NCBI GenBank assembly: GCA_029215795.1
Contig: JARDYH010000001.1
Coordinates: 187,185,654-187,249,653, forward strand
DNA: 64,000 bases
From: Anniella stebbinsi
Taxonomy: Eukaryota; Chordata; Lepidosauria; Squamata; Anniellidae
Direction of reading: 5' to 3'
The notes under the pieces were generated by a model. It did not search any database. It was not told the origin of the DNA and saw only the letters and a program-made list of their open reading frames with translations. Both the position numbers and the translations under genes were made by a program. Below, one piece after another: positions 54,671 to 64,000 of the stretch. Each line of letters begins with the position of its first letter. Within the stretch, counting starts at the first letter, position 1.

Positions 54671-55598
54671 TGGGGGTAGGGGGGAAGAAATTTCTACAGC
54701 TCATATTTTCTCGGTGGAATACAAAGTGTTCTCTTGTTTTTTCCTTATCTGCTTCCTTTTTTCTGATCACCCCCCCAGGGGGGGGGTTAAAGACTCTTTT
54801 TCCTGTTTGCAATTCTCTGCAACTTTGCATGGTTTCCTTTCTTTCCCCCAGTAGGCTATTTTTCATTTCTACATTTACACCCTTTTTCTTAACATAAATA
54901 CTCTGATTGAAATTTGTGCAAATAAAAGTTTGCAAAATGTTTCCAAGTCATCACATTTTGTCTATGTAAAAAGCAAGAAGGTAAGGTAATGACCTTACAG
55001 GATCACCTTGTGTTGCTGAACAGCAACACCTGCCTTCTTGATGAGTTTTTGATCTCCTAGCTTTCCTTCTTACAGAGCTACCTCTTATAAATATACAAAT
55101 TAAAGGCTAAGTAGAATGGATGAAATAAGGTAGAAGGGAATTGGCTTCCATGAACATGCAACATCAGTGACCTCACTATACCTCCTCCCCCCCCCTTTTT
55201 TTTTAGGAAAGTAGAAATACAGCTGCATTTCTTCATGAATAGGAACCTCTCATTTGACATTATTTAACATTGTCTAGACAGCAGACCAGGCCCTTCTTCA
55301 AGTCACATAATCCATTGCCCATTTCTTCAGCTCAAGAGGACATTTTCTGAGATTAGATAGAAGCTGGCAGGGTGGAATGTTGTTAACCCAGGGAGTGCCT
55401 CTGCTCTTTGTCTCTGTCCGTAGCTTGTTCTCCTTGGAGGTTTTACATATTGCCTCCTTTTTCCCTGCTCGAGCTGGTAAAGATTAGACTTGTTTTATGC
55501 ATAAGTTGTACAAATGGAGAGGCGCTTCATCTGCTCAGTATAGATAAAGTGACAAATGTTATTTTGTACTTTGTATTCCCTTGTAGATCTGCAAAAGT
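54669..55598. other. No gene or element recognised
   Basis: AT-rich DNA with short C/G runs (CCCCCCCAGGGGGGGG near 54770 forms a small hairpin). Confidence 0.45.
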
Positions 55599-55918
55599 TA
55601 GGCTGACCAGATAAAATCCAGGTCAGGGCTCATGTAACTTTAACAGTTGTAGAGAAAAGGGAATTTCAGCCAGAGTCATTTGTATGTAATTAGTTCCTGG
55701 TGAAATTCCCTCTTCATCACAACAGTTAAAGTTGCAGAGGCCCTGCCTTCTTTTGTATATGGTCACTCTAGTATAGTGTATACACCTTTAACTGTTGTGA
55801 TGAAGAGGGAATTTCACCAGGAACTAATTGCATACAAATGACACTGGCTGAAATTCCCTTTTCTCTACAACTGTTAAAGTTACATGAGCCCTGACCTGGA
55901 TTTTATCTGGTCACCCTA
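55599..55918. mobile_element. 320-bp hAT MITE
   Basis: Termini are TAGGCTGACCAGATAAAATCC and GGTCACCCTA. Flanks GCAAAAGT and TCAAAAGT match at seven of eight. Same subtype as 26685 and 58044. Confidence 0.9.
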
Positions 55919-57145
55919 TCAAAAGTGGAGTCTTGTACTAGAATTGAGAGGCAAAGTGAAGGCATTCTGCAAATATCATTTGTAGAACTTTGGTTATTAG
56001 GTGGTTTAAAAGTACGCTAAGTAAATAATTAAAGATGATTTGTAGGGGATCATCAGGCAGGCTTCAGTGAAGTCATGAACCATAAACTCATGCAGTGGTC
56101 ATAGTGAGGGCCAACCATGGATCAAGGGGTGTCTTGCTGCATGCCTGCAGTTTTCATGTTTCTTCCACCTTCCCTTCCCCACCCCTGCCCATTTCTTGAG
56201 GAGACATTTGCAATGTAAATGATATTACAGTCCTTGCTGTCAGTTTCCCCATATCTCTCTGGGCATGAAGGAAACAGGTTGCGTGAAAAATATTCACCTT
56301 TCAGGATCCATTTCACAGGTACTTCAGGAAGAATTCCCTAAGAATGCAGAAGATTCACAACACGGTCTACCCCCACCTGCTCTCCCCAATTCCCTAAATC
56401 CAGCAAAAATGCCCCCTCTGTTCAATAAATATCTAGGCCATGGGAAGCAAAACTACAGGTTATTGATTTTACCCCTTTATTACAATGGTATAACTACTCA
56501 GGGTGAAGAAGCATCCATAACATCTTAAGCTCCATCACACCAGCGATTTATCGCACTCTCGCCATGCCTGATACGTGTTTTTGCAGCGCAGCACTCATAT
56601 GATGTCATCCCTGTCCTGTGCTCATCTCGCCTCTTCTACTCTTTTTTCCATCTTATTTTGGAGCAGGGAAAGTCTGTTCCCCCCCCCCCCCCGTCCATGC
56701 ACCATAAAGCCGCTCCTCCCTCCCGTGTATTGCTGTCCTTGCACTATATCAGACCATCCCAATTTTTGTTGGGAGTGTGTGTATCGAAGGGCAATCTTGC
56801 TGACCAAAGAGGAGGCCGGGGCAGGTCTCTGCTCAACTTCTCAACCGTGAAGGGGGAGGGAGAGAGGGCACCCGAACACCCCGTGGAGAAGGTGAGGAGG
56901 CTGCCACAGCCCATGCCTTAGTCCCATTCAACTCTATGGTTCTCACTCCTGAGTAGGCATGTCTAGGTTTCCTGACCAGAACAATGTCGGCTTCCCCTTG
57001 CCATGTCAACATGGACCACAAACTTCTCCAAAAACTAATTGTAATACTTTCTCTTCACTTATCTTGTTTAATATGATCTTAGGGGAAAGCATAGTGTGTT
57101 GTTTTTTTGTAATTATGCAGTTTCAGGCTGCCATACTATTGTATT

Positions 57146-57180
<35 letters not shown>

Positions 57181-58043
57181 TGCAGGGAGAAGGAGAACGT
57201 AGGGGGCAGGGCGGGAGATTTTGCCAGCATAGTAGTGATACAGGTGAAAACATACATGAGCTGAAATAGTGCAACAACGCACAGACGTGCAAGTGCCCAG
57301 CGCTCGACTCACTAAGAAAACGGAGGGGGAAACCATGGATGCAAACCGGGGGGGGGGGGGGAGTAGATGTGATGGAGCCCTTTAAGTATGGTGGGAGTGT
57401 TTGCTTTCATGACTGCAACTGTGTGTACAGTGAATGCATGTCCAAACTTAAAATGTAATACCTGCCTTCAACTTAAATTTAAACTGTCCCAAACAGTTTC
57501 ACCCAAAGAAGGGAGGCAAAACCTCAAAAAGATACTGAAAAGATTAACAATTATTAGAAAATGCAATATCCCTTTCTTCAGATGCATCTATTTCTATTCC
57601 ACTTATTGTTGTCCTTCAACAAAATGAGATACTCTTTAAAAACAAAGTTTTCCAATGCAGTTTTGTAGTCTAGTGACAAATTAAAACATATCACTTAATA
57701 GCAGTACTCTCCAAAAAGCCATTATGATACTTTGCTGCTGCAAAATCTTGGGGTGCTTCCAGAGGATCCTTTTATGGGACCCGTGCCCACCCTCATTCAC
57801 AGAATTTAAGGGTGGGGAATTTAGGGGATTTTAGTCCATACAAGGTTGTTGTCTTCAAGGTGTCATTCTCCTGTCTTTTCTCTTAGCACAGATAATTTAT
57901 TAAAAGACAGAAACGTTGGAATAGCTGGACAATGCCTTCTCATAGGTAGCAGTAGGAGCCATCAGTCTGGAAGTATCTCAGGGAAGAATCTGGGGACCGC
58001 AGCCAGTTTTGATGAGCCAAAGCTACGGACAGATCACCCAAGT
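55919..58043. other. No gene recognised; (AT)n at 57149-57179
   Basis: Mostly AT-rich unique DNA with an (AT)n microsatellite at 57149-57179 and C/G homopolymers at 56681 and 57350. Frames of up to about 100 codons show no domain. Confidence 0.45.
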
Positions 58044-58363
58044 TAGGGTGACCAGATAAAATCCAGGTCAGGGATCATGTAACTTTAACAGTTGTAGAGA
58101 AAAGGGAATTTCAGCCAGTGTCATTTGTATGCAATTAGTTCCTGGTGAAATTCCCTCTTCATCACAACTGTTCAAGTTGCAGGGGCCCTGCCTTCTTTTG
58201 TATATGGTCACTCTAGTATAGTGTATACACCTTTAACTGTTGTGATGAAGAGGGAATTTCACCAGGAACTAATTGCATACAAATGACACTGGCTGAAATT
58301 CCCTTTTCTCTACAACTGTTAAAGTTACATGAGCCCTGACCTGGATTTTATCTGGTCACCCTA
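58044..58363. mobile_element. 320-bp hAT MITE
   Basis: Termini are TAGGGTGACCAGATAAAATCC and CTGGTCACCCTA. CCCAAGT flanks both sides (58037-58043 and 58364-58370), a 7-bp match directly against the termini. It is highly similar to 55599-55918. Confidence 0.9.
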
Positions 58364-58691
58364 CCCAAGTATTGTCCTAAAGGTAGTAGTTCCAGAACTT
58401 CATTGATAGAGGCCTGTTGCAAATTCCCTGTTCTTAAAGTTAAGGAGTGTTTCCTGATAGCCAGTGTGTTATCTGCTTGCTGATATTTGTAGCAATTGTT
58501 CTTTCAACATACCATGGATTGGAGAAACCATTAGTCTTTCCACACACCAATAATTAATGGAGAACAGATGAGGTTCCATTTGTCTTTTCTATGGCTTCCA
58601 TACTCTCACTTTTTGGAAATAATTTTAAAATAGACTCTGGCACTGCACCGAACTGTAAGCTACTGCAAATGGAAGGATTCAATGAGAACAA

Positions 58692-59164
58692 GGCTTGATT
58701 CGGACAACACGATAATCAACCGGGGGGCGGGGGAATCAACTGTCAGTTGTGTTGATTATTGTGTTGTGTGTCGGGCAACACACAATGGACACACAACTGA
58801 CAGTATGCTATTTTGGGGAATTAAGCAATGGAGGAAAACAACGGGTTGCTCCATTACTTATCCCGAAACCGGTTGATTAAAATGTCATGTGTCGGGATCC
58901 CCCTCTCTCCGTGTACTATTCCAGTCGGCTATAAAGTTCCCTGGCAGGAGTAGCAAAAAAAGAATTTGAGGTGCATGATGGGATAGGGCCAGGAAGACTG
59001 AGGGAGGAAGGAGGAAGGAGCACCAGCCACCCAGAAGGATGCCAGGACTTTCAGCCATGCGACATGGGAGGGACTACATGTTGTGTGTCGGGCACCGGGA
59101 AAATAATGCACGGTGAGTGTGCTATTCCCCCCTCTGTTGCCTAATATGTCGTCCGAATGTGGCC
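58692..59164. mobile_element. Harbinger-like MITE
   Basis: The left end is GGCTTGATTCGGACAACAC and the right end is GTCGTCCGAATGTGGCCC, an imperfect inverted repeat. A hairpin around 58730-58800 pairs ATCAACTGTCAGTTGTG with CACAACTGACAGT. The centre shares GGATGCCAGGACTTTCAGC (complement) with 51820. No clear 3-bp target duplication. Confidence 0.6.
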
Positions 59165-60304
59165 CGATACTAATTGATGGTGAGGATGATGGTGAGGACT
59201 AAACAGCAACCAGTGGCTTTCCTATCCTCCATTTTACCTTTGAATGTACAGCAATAGGATTGTTACAAATGTCAGTGGAGATTCCCCTACTGGCCCAATA
59301 GCCCCAGATGCATCTTGTCATGGTGGGAAGTCTAGGTTTATGGGATCACCATTTTTCCTTGTCTACAGCCTTTGTATGTAATCTACAATGACTGAGTCTT
59401 TCATTAGCTCTAGTGTAGGTCTTTTTGCAACAGAACACTAGCTTTGGTTGATACTACATTTATAGGGGGCACAGGTTGGGAAGAGTTTACTGTATGGGTC
59501 AGGTTTCAGATTACTGCCTATGCATCTGCTCTTTGTTTAAGAGAATATGCCCCTCCCTCTCCCACTTTCTTAAAAGACTTCTCAGTTGCTAAAGAATAAA
59601 TACTGACCCTCTGATTTAAAGAGGAGTCATCCAAAATGTGGACATTACCAAACCACAATTTTTCTCTTCTCCATCCAGTCTTTTAAAAGATGTTTCAGTA
59701 GAAATAATCAATGGGATCTGATCTGTGGTAAATAGTATAATCTATGGCGAGGACCACTGAATATTAGGAGGTTGGATGTGTTCAAAACAAACACCGAGTT
59801 TCTTAAAGCCATACTAAGCTCATAAAAACTATTGAAAGGTTTTTGTTTGTTTTGGAAAGGAGCAGTCTCTGTAACTTTCTCCTTCAAAGGACTTGTGATG
59901 GTATAGTCTGGAAAGGAGATCACATGCCAGGGCAAAACACGGGCAAGAGCTGAATTCTGATGAGATTAATTTCCTCTCTGTGCTCCAGTCCTGCATGGAC
60001 TTTTCCTGGAATCTCGCTCTAATATTAGTCCTATATCTTGGCTATGAGTCTCTGCTGAGGAGAGCAGGACTATTCCTTTAAAAGTTTAATTGTACCTCCT
60101 GGGTCATTCAAGTTAGCCAATAACTCTCTCATTGCTCCGTGATTTGGGTTCAGCTGTCCTTCTGACTTGTTTTTTTTTAGATCCCTTTTCTGTTGCCTTT
60201 GATTCCTCTGTTTACTCTTGGTGTGGCACAGCAAGGACCTATTCATAGCCGCTTCCCATACACAGTTTTAAAAAACTGTTGAAAAGTAATGTATGGGGCC
60301 CTGA
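59165..60304. other. No gene or element recognised
   Basis: AT-rich DNA with no convincing repeat or frame. Confidence 0.45.
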
Positions 60305-60484
60305 TAGGGCAACCATATGGAAAGTAGGACAAGGCTCCTGTATCTTTAACAGTTGCACAGAAAAGGGGATTTCAGCAGGTGTCATTTGTAGGCATGCAGC
60401 ACCTGATGAAATTCCCTCTTCAACACTACAGTTTAAGCTGCAGGAGCCCTGCCTTCTTGACCAAATACAAAAGAGGGCAGGGCT
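60305..60484 (+). mobile_element. 320-bp-type hAT MITE, left-half fragment
   Basis: TAGGGCAACCATATGGAAAG and about 175 further bases match the MITE left half, up to the internal AAAGAGGGCAGGGCT. The right half is missing. Diverged, hence older. Confidence 0.75.
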
Positions 60485-61214
60485 GTGATGTTTTCTCTGA
60501 ATCTATTGCCTCATCTTCCAAAGATGGGGATCAGACTCCAGGGTCATGACAACCATGGAATTTAAATGTATCTCAGCTCTGTTAAAAAGTATTGCCTCTC
60601 CCCAGCTCTAGATAGCTAGAACTCAATTTCTGAACCAATGCCAATTCAACATTGCCTTTCAAGAATTAATAGCTATTTGTAGCAATTTTCTTTAATTACT
60701 GGATATAATAATTTCTTAATGAGTTATATGATAGTAGCTTTTGATTAATTCAGAACTGGCTATCAATGTCTCTATTCAAATTCTGCAAGGGGGGACAATT
60801 TAGGAGAGGGAGAGATTAAACTTAATTTTAATACCAATCACAATTTTAGATAGTTCTTCATATGAAATATAGTTTTGCCAAGTTAGGAAAATAATTTTAA
60901 CCATGAAAAGGATCATTTCAACATCTGTCTATTCTTATCTTCTCATACAACCTCCACCCTTGCCAAAATTCACATCTTGTATATGAACTCCCTGATAATG
61001 CCCAGCAAGGTACATCTGTGTCTGCTGCAAAGCCCTTGGCCAGCAACCAAAGTTACTCCTACACCACACTGGGGGTAGTCCGGTGTGGTGTAGGAGCAAC
61101 CACAGTGTTGGACCTTCACTGGAGAGATGAGTTACTATCTCTTGGCTACCTCTAACTGTCATGATTCTAAGCCCTCCCACTGAAATGTGAGACAACCAAG
61201 AGGTTTACTGTGCA
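60485..61214. other. No gene or element recognised
   Basis: AT-rich DNA. A short inverted repeat (CTACACCACACTGGGGGTAGTCCGGTGTGGTGTAG, in pieces) lies at 61050-61093. Confidence 0.4.
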
Positions 61215-61690
61215 ATCAACAACATATTCAGCAAAAAAACAAAACAAAAAACACCTCTTCACACCTCAAGGGAGTGTGAATGCTAGTGATATCCTCTAAG
61301 CTTAACTAGCTAAACAAAGCAAGACAGTTGCCTATCAACTAAAAGAATGGTTTCCAACAGGCTGTTACCAGACTCTTCCTTCAGGGAGGGTTCTCATGAC
61401 GCAACGTCTGTGTGCAGCTAGTCTGGTGGACTATCTCCCACCTCTTCTCAACTCCACCCGCTTGACCCTGTGGTGAACACTGGGATATGTCAATTCCAAT
61501 GCTCCCTCCAACAAAGACTGAGTTCCTGGGGTGGGAATATGATCTCTGAACCTGGGCCTCCTGGTTGATAACCTCCTGGGAAGATACTTCCCTGACTCCT
61601 GGACAGTCTTGGAAAATTTCTTTCCCCAATCCTTGTTTCAGCTGGCCTTCTTCTACTTCAGGCTCTGAGTCTGATGCAGAATGAGATGAA
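61215..61690. repeat. Unclassified dispersed repeat, copy 2 of 2
   Basis: Same block order and orientation as 51130-51560, extending slightly further with GGCTCTGAGTCTGATGCAG. No identifiable termini. Confidence 0.6.
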
Positions 61691-62166
61691 ACCAGGGAGC
61701 CCAGGCCTCATCCTGACACTACCTTACCACCAAGACTTACTGTAAGGATAAAATGGGATAAGAACATATATGTCCTCACAGGTTTCTTGGAGGAGACGTA
61801 AGATGCACATTATACTCCCATTTCCTGTTTTTAAGTTAACCAGGTATGAAGAGCATTTATTCGGGGTCTATGATGACTTTCCCCATTATTTCATGCCACT
61901 TCCCAGTGATAATTGCTGAGGCACAGGCATGGCCTTGGGTCTGAGTTCCATGCTCATTTTATATGTGTGATGATTGTTTACTTTAAGCATACTGTTCCTG
62001 TGCCAAATATGGTACTTATGACGAAGAGAAGGGGGTGGTTCTGTCCTGCCTTCCTCTGTCACTGCAGCATCGTGATCAGGCAACACTAGAGAGCCAATGG
62101 GGGACAAGAAATAATGTAGGTGAGAAGAGGTCTGAAGGCTTAATTTGCATAACTATTTGCATAAGA
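61691..62166. other. No gene or element recognised
   Basis: Unassigned DNA before the RT relic. Confidence 0.4.
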
Positions 62167-63219
62167 TTCTTATCTCCCTATTTCACTCCTAAATGTTGAC
62201 TATAAACTATTTACAGATATCTTGGCAGTGAGATTAAACATGATTATTGGAACTATAATCCACCCAGATCAGTATGGCTTTATGCCAAAGAGGTATATAG
62301 CAGATCCTGTCAGACAATTATTTAGCATTAACTACTATAAAATACATAAATCACCTTTAGCTATTGTTGCTTTAGATCTATATAAAGCCTTCGATAGCGT
62401 GAATTGGACCTTCTTATTAAATTCCTCTTGTTATTACAAATTTGGCCATAAATTTTTGACGATATTAAAGACAATTTGTGCCCCAACAACAGCTAAAATT
62501 AAAATTAATAATTCCCTTTCCCAGACTGTTAATCTATATTCTGGAACAAAGCAAGCCTGTCCCCTATCCCATCTCCTCTTCACATTATTAATAGAATTCT
62601 TAGCTAACAAACTACAGCACCATCCCAATATTGTAGGAATACAAATTAAAGAACAGTCCCATTTATTAAGCATGTATGCTGTTGACACAATCCTGATGCT
62701 TAGTAATCCATCTCAGGCCATCTCATATTTACTTGCAGAATTGCATTCTTTTCAGGAAGTAGCAGGACTAAAAGTGAACTATAATAAATCTGATTTATTA
62801 TGCTTCAATATCCCTCCTAATACTCAATTGGGTATATCTAAACAATCAAAAATACCACAAGTACACTCTTGGTGTACATATACCTAGAAATATACATAAA
62901 CTTTATAAGGTTAATTATGGAATGTTATGGGGAAAAAATGTTGTTGATATAAAAAGATGGGAATGTTTAAATTTATCTCTTTCAAGCTGGATCTTGGTAG
63001 TCAAAATGGTGATCCTCCCTAAACTCACATATCTCTTTTATGTATTCCCTCTGGAAATACCAATTGGATGCTTTAAAAGATGGCAGACCAGGATTGAAAA
63101 AAATATTTTCAAAAGTAAGAAACCTTGGGTGTTGAGGACATCTCGATACAGACCGATGACAGAGTGGGGGTGGAGTATCTCACAATTACGGCTTTATTAT
63201 GAAGCTTATCAGCTTTGAC
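62167..63219 (+). pseudogene. Old L1-clade reverse transcriptase fragment
   Basis: The plus strand reads the RT boxes in order: SYLPISLLN (where RPISLLN is usual) at 62168, DQYGFMPKRY at 62270, IVALDLYKAFDSVNW at 62362, KQACPLSHLLF at 62550, YAVD where F/YADD is expected near 62670, and GLKVNYNKSDL at 62770. A frame change near 62885 leads into ILPKLTYLFYVFPLEI. Loss of the catalytic Asp pair and the frameshift make it dead. The 5' part and endonuclease are absent. Confidence 0.85.
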
Positions 63220-64000
63220 ATTTATTTATTTATTTATTTTTGTAATAATTTTATTAATTTCAACATATAACACAAAAAATACACAATACTTATAAGTCCT
63301 CAACAACCCCCCGTGCTCCCCTTCCCCCGAGACCTTCTTACTCTATTGCTTATAAATTTTTCCAAAACTGCATTGATTCTTTAGACGGTGTACAACCTCT
63401 CCCCTTTTATCGGGGAGAGAGGACACCCTTGTCTAGTACCCCGGGCTAGGGTAATCTGTTGTGTTAGGCCATCATTTATCATCACCTCTGCATACAACTG
63501 ATTAACCACCCCCACAAATCTTTCTCCAAAGCCGAATATTTTTATAATAGTTTTTAACGCCGGCCATTCAACGCAATCAAAAGCTTTAAAAATATCCAAT
63601 GCTATCAATCCTGCTTTTAAATTTCTTCTTTTAATCCTATTTATTATGTTTAAAACCCTCCCTATTAAATTTGGCATTTGCCTCCCTGGAATAAATCCAC
63701 ATTGATCCTTTTTTATATAATCATTTATAAAAGTATTTAATCTTTTTGCCATAATCACTGTAAAAATCTTAGCATCCTGATTAATTAAAGAAATTGGTCT
63801 ATAAGAAGCTGGATCCATCAAATCCTTATCCACTTTCAGAATTAAGATTATCAACAAATGTTCCCACGATGGCGGGGTCTTCTCTCCCTTTATTATATTA
63901 TTAAATAATTTCTCCATTTTTGATAATAAAATTTCTTTAAATATCTTATAGTACTCTGGCCCCAATCCATCCACTCCTGGAGATTTCCCTCCTTTCAATT
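63220..64000 (-). mobile_element. L1 3' part with internal deletion (continues beyond window)
   Basis: The 3' end at about 63220 has an A-rich (AAAT)n tail and AATAAA-type sequence. Leftward from the window edge, the minus frame 63998-63381 covers RT boxes from the GGKSPGVDG motif through RPISLINQD, QCGFIPGRQ and LALDIFKAFD to RQGCPLSPI. It then jumps straight to the C-terminal tail and 3' UTR at about 63400. Sequence between the GCPLSP box and the C-terminus is missing, including FADD. It is a different, older copy than 36779-42540. Confidence 0.88.

Overview
The window is repeat-dense vertebrate intergenic or intronic DNA with no host protein-coding gene, rRNA gene or functional tRNA gene that I can support. 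The mix of elements points to a squamate reptile (lizard or snake): CR1 and L2 LINEs with long readable reverse transcriptase remnants, a full-length L1, an R4-like endonuclease fragment, a Ty3/Gypsy relic, MIR-type SINEs, a PIF/Harbinger transposase relic and many non-autonomous hAT elements. I infer the group from repeat content and do not claim a species.

Layout. 1-1.79 kb: GC-rich hAT element A1, cut by the window edge. 1.8-10.4 kb: mostly unique AT-rich DNA with an L2 relic, a 419-bp hAT MITE, a SINE and an unclassified foldback element. 10.4-12.6 kb: truncated hAT-like arm, Ty3/Gypsy pol relic split by an LTR-like block, another hAT-like element. 13-22.3 kb: L2 pieces, CR1, microsatellites, a 320-bp MITE. 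23.6-29.8 kb: a second, nearly identical 419-bp MITE, CR1, L2 split by hAT element A2, a 320-bp MITE and a 2.6-kb CR1. 31.4-35.5 kb: Harbinger transposase relic and L2 copies. 36-42.6 kb: a 5.76-kb, nearly intact L1 nested in a 320-bp MITE. 45-48.4 kb: composite hAT element B with CRE palindromes, a long hairpin and captured LINE pieces. 49.5-53.6 kb: SINE, CR1, Harbinger-like MITE and hAT element A3. 53.6-62 kb: mainly unique DNA with MITEs. 62.2-64 kb: an old L1-clade RT with an internally deleted L1 inserted against it.

Most striking observation. Two hAT-type families (A: three copies; B: one copy), defined by terminal inverted repeats and exact 8-bp target duplications, carry GC-rich palindromic modules. 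Each module centres on a CRE-like TGATGACRTCA core with an ATG on each strand. In each direction the frame stays open to a near-consensus 5' splice donor (CAG or AAG, then GTAAG). The A copies differ in module number (5, 2 and 3), with a 242-bp period in A1. This looks like a mobile bidirectional promoter plus first exon. The transcription part is inference.

No hAT transposase is present, so the hAT elements here depend on an enzyme encoded elsewhere. The L1 is the only element with near-complete coding capacity.
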